Part shown: positions 1-4,956 of the stretch, in pieces
Layout of the letters: each line of letters starts with the position of its first letter
Numbering within the stretch: the first letter of the stretch is position 1
NCBI GenBank assembly: GCA_030654555.1
Contig: JAURXG010000134.1
Location: 1-6,080, forward strand
Length of the DNA: 6,080 nucleotides
Source: Aquabacterium sp.
Lineage (GTDB): Bacteria > Pseudomonadota > Gammaproteobacteria > Burkholderiales > Burkholderiaceae_C
Reading direction: 5' to 3'
Position numbers and translations under genes: made by a program
The notes under the pieces: model-generated
Databases searched by the model: none
What the model saw: the letters and a program-made list of their open reading frames with translations, nothing else
Told to the model about the DNA's origin: nothing

Positions 1-180
1 GTCAAGAAGGCGGCACCGGCCAAGAAGGCGGCGGCAGTCAAGAAGGCGGCACCGGCCAAGAAGGCGGCGGCAGTCAAGAAGGCGGCACCGGCCAAGAAGG
101 CGGCGGTAGTCAAGAAGGCGGCACCGGCCAAGAAGGCGGCCGCAGCCAAGAAGGCGGCGCCGGCCAAGAAGGCAGCCTCG
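1..180 (+). repeat. 36-bp in-frame tandem repeat, five copies
   Basis: Copies lie at 1-36, 37-72, 73-108, 109-144 and 145-180. The first two are identical, the third and fourth differ by one or two bases near the end, and the fifth is more diverged. Each unit encodes 12 residues (VKKAAPAKKAAA), and a half-unit of the type CAAGAAGGCGGC recurs within it. The array continues past the left edge. A unit length that is a multiple of three lets copy number change without a frameshift, so length variation of the H1-like tail between strains is expected. Confidence 0.95.
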
Positions 181-303
181 AAGAAGGCCGCCGCGAAGAA
201 GGCGCCCGCTTCCCCGCCTGCGCCTGCGCCTGCGGCGCCTGCAGCCAAGACGGCGCTCAGCCCCGCAGCGGCTTGGCCGTTCCCTACCGGGAACAAGCCC
301 TGA
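1..303 (+). CDS. Histone H1-like Ala/Lys/Pro-repeat DNA-binding protein, C-terminal part (5' partial)
   Basis: Frame 1 is open from the window edge to TGA at 301-303 and encodes about 100 residues, so the start is outside the window. The first ~60 residues are repeats of VKKAAPAKKAAA, followed by SKKAAAKKAPA, a Pro/Ala linker, and the non-repetitive tail ending WPFPTGNKP. Lys-Ala-Pro repeats of this kind are known from bacterial H1-like proteins (Bordetella BpH1 and Pseudomonas AlgP types), which bind DNA non-specifically through their lysines and act in the nucleoid. From memory, a WPFPTG-type end is common in Burkholderiales H1-like proteins. The gene is followed by an intrinsic terminator and converges on the TPR-like gene. 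There are no acidic residues and no membrane segment. The class call is fairly secure; the exact orthologue is not, because the N-terminal part is missing. Confidence 0.85.
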   Translation, partial: VKKAAPAKKAAAVKKAAPAKKAAAVKKAAPAKKAAVVKKAAPAKKAAAAKKAAPAKKAASKKAAAKKAPASPPAPAPAAPAAKTALSPAAAWPFPTGNKP

Positions 304-329
304 GGGACTTCCCAGTTCTGCTCGTTCCG

Positions 330-356
330 ACCCGGCTTAGGCCGGGTTTTTGTTTT
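330..356 (+). terminator. Intrinsic terminator of the H1-like gene
   Basis: The stem ACCCGGC (330-336) pairs perfectly with GCCGGGT (341-347) around the 4-nt loop TTAG. It is followed by a T-rich stretch (five T at 347-351, a G, then four T). It lies 26 nt after the TGA of the H1-like gene. The T tract is only on the plus strand, so the signal serves the plus-strand gene. The stem and T tract also encode the last residues of the convergent minus-strand gene. Confidence 0.88.
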
Positions 357-1437
357 CTGTGGTCAGGCCACCGAGTCTTTTCAATAGACTGCTTTGAAAG
401 GCTCGGTGCCGTTCAAGTGCGCGTTCGGCATGTCCTCGAAAATCGGCCGATTCCTTGAGGCGCCCGCATTCGGCTGCAATTTGCGAAAGTCGCGAGTATG
501 CATAAGCTATTTCGTCGTCTTCCGAGATCTTTTCTGTATCACTCAATGCCGCCTCTGCCAATTCCCAAGCTTGGTCACGTCTGTCAGTATTTACGAGACA
601 CCAAGCTCTATCAACATTTATGGACGGCCGCATCTTCTCGGGGACACTTTCATAATGGATCAAGGCAAATGCATTGAGCGCATCATCGAATTTCTTGTTG
701 ATTGTAAGAATCAGCCCCTGAAGCATCAGAGTCAAGAAGTCAAGCCCTTTATGCCCAATTGCAGAATCGAAGTTCACAGAAGACGAGGTCTCCATGCTTG
801 CGCGATGGGCCTCCTTCTCAATGTCGCCGCCAAAGGTATCAACAAGCCGCACGTTAGATGCGCGGTAGGCGGCGACGTCGTGAAGCATCGCACTTAATGT
901 CGCTTCGTCACCCTCGGCTGCAGCATGAAGTCTTGCTCTCTCGTACCACGGACGCGCAAGTTGATACTCATCGGCTAAGTGATATGACATTGCCAAGACG
1001 AGGGACGCTCTTGCCCTTGCCTGATGGTCATCAGGCGCTGCCAATGTCAGCGCTTCTTCGAGATGCTTAGCCATCTCATCATATTTTGAATCGAAGAACT
1101 CGATATGAGCCATCCAGGCGGCGCAGCTTGGAAGTGCAGATTCAGTTCTCAGCGCGACCGCTAGGCCATACGCGCGCCGAATTCTGTCATAGGCTTCACG
1201 CGTTTGCGCTTTAAAGTAGTGCAAGACTCCCTCGGCCAACATTAACCAAGAGGCGACCTCGTGATGCAGTTCAGTCTTGAACTGGGCGCGAACTACACCG
1301 ATGGATATGAGTGCGTCGTCGGTGCGCCCGTGCCTGGCAAAGTGCGACGCAGCGCGGCATACTGCGCGTGCCCAAATGACGGGATCTCTTGTGCTGCCTG
1401 CTTGCGCATTCAGCGTCGCCAAAAGTCTTGAGTCCAT
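337..1437 (-). CDS. TPR-like alpha-helical repeat protein of unknown function
   Basis: The gene encodes 366 residues. I do not recognise a specific family. The protein is almost wholly helical, with helix-turn-helix pairs spaced like tetratricopeptide repeats at about residues 22-47, 64-92, 104-132, 143-172, 235-262, 275-297 and 313-345. Examples are the A..HFARHGRTDDAL segment (30-43), SYHLADEYQLARPWYERA (151-168) and NKKFDDALNAF (247-257). There is no signal peptide, membrane segment or visible catalytic motif, so a cytoplasmic protein-protein scaffold is the inference. The ATG at 1437 is 7 nt after the purC stop and has the GGGGGTAGG purine-rich stretch in front of it, which suggests cotranscription and translational coupling with purC. 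Base composition is unlike the neighbours: 481-540 has 26 G/C of 60 and 601-660 has 28 of 60, against 43 of 60 at 4561-4620. This points to acquisition by transfer. The C-terminal residues NKNPA are read through the convergent terminator. Confidence 0.8.
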   Translation of the reverse strand: MDSRLLATLNAQAGSTRDPVIWARAVCRAASHFARHGRTDDALISIGVVRAQFKTELHHEVASWLMLAEGVLHYFKAQTREAYDRIRRAYGLAVALRTESALPSCAAWMAHIEFFDSKYDEMAKHLEEALTLAAPDDHQARARASLVLAMSYHLADEYQLARPWYERARLHAAAEGDEATLSAMLHDVAAYRASNVRLVDTFGGDIEKEAHRASMETSSSVNFDSAIGHKGLDFLTLMLQGLILTINKKFDDALNAFALIHYESVPEKMRPSINVDRAWCLVNTDRRDQAWELAEAALSDTEKISEDDEIAYAYSRLSQIAAECGRLKESADFRGHAERALERHRAFQSSLLKRLGGLTTENKNPA

Positions 1438-1443
1438 CGGAAA

Positions 1444-1452
1444 CCTACCCCC
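1444..1452 (-). promoter_or_regulatory. Ribosome binding site overlapping the purC stop codon
   Basis: On the minus strand GGGGGTAGG lies 6 nt before the ATG of the TPR-like gene. Its TAG is the purC stop codon (1445-1447). A ribosome finishing purC therefore sits on the initiation region of the next gene, which favours coupled translation. The match to the anti-Shine-Dalgarno sequence is only partial. Confidence 0.5.
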
Positions 1453-2344
1453 GCAAGGTCGACAAAGCCAACTTGTATCGGCTGGCCGTCATGGTAACCA
1501 CATCCCCAGGCATCGCCGGCGCCGGCGCGCGTTTGTTCCAAGGGCTTCCATTCACCTGCACGCTTTCCAGCCAATCCCGCAGAAACTGTTTGTCGTAGCT
1601 GGGCGGATTGGTGCCTTCCCGGTACGACTCCAGGGGCCAGAAGCGCGAGGAGTCGGGGGTGAGGATCTCGTCCATCAAGGTCAGGGTGCCGTCGGCATCC
1701 AGGCCGAACTCGAACTTGGTGTCGGCGATGATGATGCCGCGGGTCAGCGCGTAGGCGGCGGCTTCTCGGTACAGCTGGATGGCGGTGTCGCGCACCTGGG
1801 CTGACAGCGCCGGGCCGATGATGGCCACCATGCGCTCGTAGCTGATGTTCTCGTCGTGCTCGCCCATCTCGGCCTTGGTCGCCGGGGTGAAGATCGGCTC
1901 GGGCAGGCGGCTGGCGTTCTTCAGGCCAGGCGGCAGCTTCACGCCGCACACCTCGCCGTTGTGCTGGTACTCCTTCCAACCCGATCCGGCCAGGTAGCCG
2001 CGCACAACCGCCTCCACGGGCAGCGGCTTCAGACGTTTCACCAGCATCGAGCGGCCGGTCACCTGTGCCACCTCGTCCGGTGCCACCACGCTTTCGGGCG
2101 CCTCGCCGGTCAGGTGGTTGGGCACCACATGCTTGAGCTTGTCGAACCAGAACAGCGCCATCTGCGTGAGCAGTTCGCCCTTGCCGGGGATGGGCTCGCC
2201 CATCACCACGTCGAAGGCCGAGATGCGGTCGGAGGCCACCATCAGGATGCGGTCGTCGCCCACGGCGTAGTTGTCGCGCACCTTGCCGCGGGCCAGCAGC
2301 GGCAGCGAATGCAGGCGGGATTCGAGGAGGGAAGAGGTGCTCAT
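1445..2344 (-). CDS. purC: Phosphoribosylaminoimidazole-succinocarboxamide (SAICAR) synthase
   Basis: The enzyme joins CAIR and L-aspartate with ATP to make SAICAR, a step of de novo purine synthesis in the cytoplasm. From the start used here the protein has 299 residues, a normal length for the single-domain bacterial/yeast-type enzyme. Visible motifs are RGKVRDNY (19-26, nucleotide-binding loop), SDRISAFD (38-45), the first family signature PVEAVVRGYLAGSG (109-122) and the second, IIADTKFEFG (205-214), followed by MDEILTPDSSRFW (224-236). An in-frame ATG at 2410 would add 22 residues rich in Pro and Arg. I prefer the ATG at 2344 because homology begins right after it (STSSLLESRLHSLPLLARGKVRD) and a possible -10 element lies between the two. 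Neither ATG has a strong ribosome binding site. fba lies upstream behind its own terminator; the TPR-like gene follows at 7 nt. The last ~40 codons use less G/C-biased codons than the rest. Confidence 0.96.
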   Translation of the reverse strand: MSTSSLLESRLHSLPLLARGKVRDNYAVGDDRILMVASDRISAFDVVMGEPIPGKGELLTQMALFWFDKLKHVVPNHLTGEAPESVVAPDEVAQVTGRSMLVKRLKPLPVEAVVRGYLAGSGWKEYQHNGEVCGVKLPPGLKNASRLPEPIFTPATKAEMGEHDENISYERMVAIIGPALSAQVRDTAIQLYREAAAYALTRGIIIADTKFEFGLDADGTLTLMDEILTPDSSRFWPLESYREGTNPPSYDKQFLRDWLESVQVNGSPWNKRAPAPAMPGDVVTMTASRYKLALSTLRG

Positions 2345-2380
2345 GGCGGTCGTCCGTGGGGGCGTCAGGGGGATCGGTCT

Positions 2381-2409
2381 ATTGTGCCTTTGGGGTCCTG
2401 GCGCAGGCA
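2381..2409 (-). promoter_or_regulatory. purC: Possible purC promoter
   Basis: Because fba ends in a strong terminator, purC needs its own promoter in 2345-2452. The only -10-like element I see on the minus strand is CACAAT (2381-2386, four of six matches to TATAAT), about 37 nt before the preferred purC ATG. A poor -35 candidate, TGCCTG (2404-2409), lies 17 nt upstream. If correct, transcription starts downstream of the ATG at 2410, which rules out the longer purC form. Confidence 0.3.
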
Positions 2410-2452
2410 TGCCGGCAGCGGGCGGCGGCGTGGGCGCCTGCGGTGCCGCGCA

Positions 2453-2482
2453 CCAAAAGCAAAGGGGCCCATCGGGCCCCTT
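2453..2482 (-). terminator. Intrinsic terminator of fba
   Basis: On the minus strand AAGGGGCCC (2482-2474) pairs perfectly with GGGCCCCTT (2470-2462) around a 3-nt loop. It is followed by a T-rich run of the form TGCTTTTGG at 2461-2453. The hairpin begins 53 nt after the fba stop codon. It separates fba from purC transcriptionally. The plus strand has no comparable T tract after the hairpin, so it works mainly in the fba direction. Confidence 0.85.
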
Positions 2483-2535
2483 CAGTCGCTGGATGCGCGG
2501 GCCGCCCCATCGGGACGCGCACGCGCTTGGCGCGA

Positions 2536-3600
2536 TCAGTTCACCAACTGGGCCAGTTCACCGCTGGCGTAGCGCTGGGCGATGGTCGCCAGCGGGATCG
2601 CCTTGATCTTGCTGCCCTGGCCTTCGCAGCCGAACTCGAGGTAGCGCTGCTTGCAGATCGCCTTGGCGGCTTCACGCGCGGGCTTCAGCCATTCGCGGGC
2701 GTCGAACTTCTCGGGGTTCTCGGCCAGGAACTTGCGCACCGCGCCGGTCATCGCCAGCCGGATGTCGGTGTCGATGTTGATCTTGCGCACGCCGAACTTG
2801 ATGGCTTCCTGGATCTCCTCGACCGGCACGCCGTAGGTCTCCTTCATCTTGCCGCCGTACTGGTTGATGATGGCCAGCAGGTCTTGCGGCACCGACGACG
2901 ATCCGTGCATCACCAGGTGGGTGTTGGGGATGCGCTTGTTGATCTCTTTCACCCGGCTGATGGCCAGGATGTCGCCGGTGGGCTTGCGGGTGAACTTGTA
3001 GGCGCCGTGGCTGGTGCCGATGGCGATCGCCAGCGCGTCGAGCTGGGTGGCCTTGACGAACTGGGCCGCCTCTTCGGGGTCGGTCAGCATCTCGGCATGG
3101 GTCAGCTTGCCGGCCGCGCCGATGCCGTCTTCCTCGCCGGCCTCGCCGGTCTCCAGCGAGCCCAGGCAGCCGAGCTCCCCTTCGACGGTGACGCCCACGC
3201 GGTGCGCCAGGTCCACCACCTTGCGGGTCACTTCGACGTTGTAGTCGAACGAGGCCGGCGTCTTGCCGTCCTCGCGCAGCGAGCCGTCCATCATCACCGA
3301 GCCGAAGCCCAGGTCGATGGCACCCTGGCAGATCGCCGGGCTCTGGCCGTGGTCCTGGTGCATCACCAGCGGCACCTGCGGCCAGCTTTCCAGCGCGGCC
3401 TGGATCAGGTGCTTGATGAAGTGCTCGCCGGCGTACTTGCGGGCGCCGGCGCTGGCCTGCAGGATCACTGGCGCATCCACCTCGGCGGCGGCCTGCATCA
3501 CGGCCTGCACCTGCTCGAGGTTGTTGACGTTGAAGGCCGGGATGCCGTAGCGGTTTTCAGCGGCATGGTCCAGCAACTGGCGCATCGAGACGAGTGGCAT
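2536..3600 (-). CDS. fba: Class II fructose-1,6-bisphosphate aldolase
   Basis: The enzyme cleaves fructose-1,6-bisphosphate reversibly to dihydroxyacetone phosphate and glyceraldehyde-3-phosphate, serving glycolysis, gluconeogenesis and, in autotrophs, the Calvin cycle. The 354-residue TIM-barrel protein has the usual length for the Zn-dependent group B (CbbA/FbaA Calvin-type) aldolases. Family motifs are all present: VPLVMHQDHG (76-85) with the catalytic Asp83 and Zn ligand His84, VEGELGCLGSLE (139-150) with Glu142, GTSHGAYKF (195-203) with Zn ligand His198, MHGSSSVP (231-238) with Zn ligand His232, and the phosphate-binding NIDTD (275-279). The ATG at 3600 begins the conserved MPLVSMRQLLDHA and is preceded by an AGGACA ribosome binding site. 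Downstream are an intrinsic terminator and purC; upstream is a divergent regulator gene instead of the often adjacent pyk. The paralogue name (fba versus cbbA) cannot be settled from sequence alone. Confidence 0.97.
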   Translation of the reverse strand: MPLVSMRQLLDHAAENRYGIPAFNVNNLEQVQAVMQAAAEVDAPVILQASAGARKYAGEHFIKHLIQAALESWPQVPLVMHQDHGQSPAICQGAIDLGFGSVMMDGSLREDGKTPASFDYNVEVTRKVVDLAHRVGVTVEGELGCLGSLETGEAGEEDGIGAAGKLTHAEMLTDPEEAAQFVKATQLDALAIAIGTSHGAYKFTRKPTGDILAISRVKEINKRIPNTHLVMHGSSSVPQDLLAIINQYGGKMKETYGVPVEEIQEAIKFGVRKINIDTDIRLAMTGAVRKFLAENPEKFDAREWLKPAREAAKAICKQRYLEFGCEGQGSKIKAIPLATIAQRYASGELAQLVN

Positions 3601-3670
3601 GGTGGGTGTCCTGGGCTAGGGGTGAATGACCGGCGGGGTCGGTCCGCGCCGCTCGGCGCGTTGGCCAGCG

Positions 3671-3682
3671 GCCCGGCCGGGC
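3671..3682. repeat. 12-bp perfect palindrome in the fba leader
   Basis: GCCCGGCCGGGC is self-complementary with no spacer and lies about 70 nt before the fba ATG, downstream of the candidate -10. It could be an operator, but a self-complementary G/C string of this length is not rare at this composition. Confidence 0.3.
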
Positions 3683-3709
3683 GATGAAACCGCCACGTAA
3701 CTGGCGCCG

Positions 3710-3715
3710 ATTGTA
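3710..3715 (-). promoter_or_regulatory. fba: Probable -10 element of the fba promoter
   Basis: On the minus strand TACAAT matches five of six bases of TATAAT within otherwise very GC-rich sequence, 109 nt before the fba ATG. No recognisable -35 lies 16-18 nt upstream (the sequence there is of the type CAGCCC), so activator dependence is possible. This would give a 5' leader of about 100 nt. Confidence 0.4.
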
Positions 3716-3884
3716 TCGAGCGGGCCTGTTGCGGGGCTGACCTGGCGCACCCCCGGGCTGCAGGGCCGACGAAGCGTCATGCCAGCGATCTGGGCCCGAA
3801 ACGGCTGACTTTTCAGGGTTAGCGCCTGTCGGGAATTCTCAATACTGCGGAGGCGGCCCCGGTGCCGTCGGAAGGAACGATCCC

Positions 3885-4943
3885 ATGCCTAGCGCCCCGT
3901 CGCCCCATGCTGTCTCGCCCCGCGCCTCGCTGAGCGAGGTCACCGCCTGGATCACCGCGGCTGCCCAGCAGCACCCCGATGGCCTGCCGCAGCACCTGGC
4001 CGAGCGCCTGGCCTGCAGCCCGGCCAGCGCGCGCCGCCTGCTGCGCCGGCTGGTCGACCTGCAGTGGTTGCAGCGCGACGGCCCGTCGCGCAAGCTGGTC
4101 TACCGGCCCGGCGCCTTGCGCCAGGTGGTGCAGCGCTACCCGCTGGCCGGTCTGCAGGAAGACCGGCCCTGGGCACTGGACTTTGCGCCGCACTTCGAGC
4201 TGCCCGATGCCGTGGCGCGCATGGCCCAGCATGCCTTCACCGAGCTGCTGAACAACGCCATCGACCACAGCGGCGGCAGCCAGGTCACCGTGTCGATGCG
4301 CCAGACGCCGCTGCAGCTGCAGATGCTGGTCAGCGACGACGGCCGCGGCATCTTCGACGCGATCGGCGAGACCTTCCAGATCGACGATCCGGTGCAGGCG
4401 ATGCTCGAGCTGGCCAAGGGCAAGCTGAGCACACGCCCCGACGGCCACAACGGCCGCGGCCTGTTCTTCACCGCACGCATCGCCGACATCATCGACCTGC
4501 ATGCCAACAACGTGGCCTTCCAGCAGCGCGACTGGCAGCGCGAGCAGTGGCAGCGCGGCCGCCCGGCCTGCCGCCAGGGCAGTTCGGTCTACGTGGCGAT
4601 CTGCCTGGACACCGAGCGCACGCTCGACGCGGTGCTGCGCCGCTACAGCCTGGATGGCGCGGGCTACGACTTCGACCGCACCGTGGTGCCGCTGCGGCTG
4701 GTGACCGGCCCGCAGCTGGCGCTGGCCTCCCGCGCGCAGGCGCGCCGGGTGGCCGCGCGGCTGCAGCGCTTTCGGCGCGTGGAGCTTGATTTCGACGGCC
4801 TGGCCGAGGTGGGCCATGGTTTTGCCGACGAGCTGCTGCGGGTGTTTCAGCACCAGCATCCCGAGGTGGAGCTGGTGCCGGTGAACATGGCGCCCCCGAT
4901 CGCGGCGATGGTCGAGAGTGTGCAGGCGGCCGAGCCCGCCTGA
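3885..4943 (+). CDS. Winged-helix / GHKL ATPase / DUF4325 (STAS-like) fusion protein, probable regulator
   Basis: The gene encodes 352 residues in three parts. Residues 15-75 resemble a winged helix: helices, LAERLACSPASARRLLRRLVDLQWLQ (38-63) as a recognition unit, then a short wing. Residues 105-240 form a GHKL (HATPase_c) domain with N box ELLNNAIDHSG (120-130), G1 box DDGRGIFDAI (151-160) and G2 box GHNGRGLFF (187-195), all with key residues kept. Residues 270-346 match DUF4325, a STAS-like domain, with SRAQARRVAARLQRF (282-296), VELDFDGLAEVGHGFADELLR (around 299-319) and HPEVELVPVN (325-334). There is no phospho-acceptor His helix, membrane segment or receiver, so it is not an ordinary sensor kinase. 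By analogy with SpoIIAB/RsbW and STAS partners, a one-chain switch joining ATP, protein partner binding and DNA binding is inferred. The ATG at 3885 has GAAGGA 8 nt upstream. It is divergent from fba and ends 13 nt from the convergent pyk stop. Confidence 0.85.
   Translation: MPSAPSPHAVSPRASLSEVTAWITAAAQQHPDGLPQHLAERLACSPASARRLLRRLVDLQWLQRDGPSRKLVYRPGALRQVVQRYPLAGLQEDRPWALDFAPHFELPDAVARMAQHAFTELLNNAIDHSGGSQVTVSMRQTPLQLQMLVSDDGRGIFDAIGETFQIDDPVQAMLELAKGKLSTRPDGHNGRGLFFTARIADIIDLHANNVAFQQRDWQREQWQRGRPACRQGSSVYVAICLDTERTLDAVLRRYSLDGAGYDFDRTVVPLRLVTGPQLALASRAQARRVAARLQRFRRVELDFDGLAEVGHGFADELLRVFQHQHPEVELVPVNMAPPIAAMVESVQAAEPA
4923..4942. terminator. Possible bidirectional hairpin at a convergent gene end
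   Basis: CAGGCGG (4923-4929) pairs perfectly with CCGCCTG (4936-4942) around a 6-nt loop. The hairpin covers the last codons and part of the stop codon of the ATPase-DUF4325 gene and lies 14 nt after the pyk stop. Neither side has a T tract, so it is at best a weak or Rho-assisted terminator. It is the only candidate between the two convergent genes. Confidence 0.35.
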
Positions 4944-4956
4944 ACACCCCTTCGCT

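Larger units (their letters stand above)
3601..3884. other. Divergent intergenic region between fba and the ATPase-DUF4325 gene
   Basis: The 284-bp region contains no supportable gene. It must carry the promoters of both neighbours. I see a good -10 for fba (3710-3715), a weak -10 for the plus-strand gene (AATACT, 3841-3846, four of six matches, no convincing -35), a ribosome binding site GAAGGA (3871-3876) 8 nt before the plus-strand ATG, and a 12-bp perfect palindrome GCCCGGCCGGGC (3671-3682) in the presumed fba leader. In DNA this GC-rich the palindrome may be chance. Confidence 0.6.

Noticed and set aside
1..180. CRISPR-like regular repeats
   Set aside because: The units are directly adjacent without unique spacers and encode an in-frame Lys/Ala/Pro repeat, so this is a protein-coding tandem repeat.
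394..897. A 167-codon plus-strand open frame inside the TPR-like gene region
   Set aside because: The minus-strand frame is longer, has continuous TPR-like helix pairs and a sensible start behind purC; the plus-strand product shows no recognisable pattern.
330..1460. Search for an integration scar (direct repeats, inverted repeats, att site, integrase) around the low-GC segment
   Set aside because: I compared both boundaries by eye and found no matching direct or inverted repeats and no mobile-element gene, so no element is called.
1277..1804. A plus-strand open frame spanning the purC/TPR-like gene junction
   Set aside because: It is antisense to conserved PurC residues and has no ribosome binding site or domain.
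2356..3687. A long plus-strand open frame (443 codons) opposite fba
   Set aside because: It lies wholly antisense to a fully conserved aldolase, its product is an Ala/His/Arg/Gly-rich string with no domain, and long antisense frames are expected in DNA with G/C-ending codons.
3819..4859. A 346-codon minus-strand open frame opposite the ATPase-DUF4325 gene
   Set aside because: The plus-strand frame contains intact GHKL and DUF4325 motifs and a good ribosome binding site; the antisense product is Ala/His/Gln-rich and domainless.
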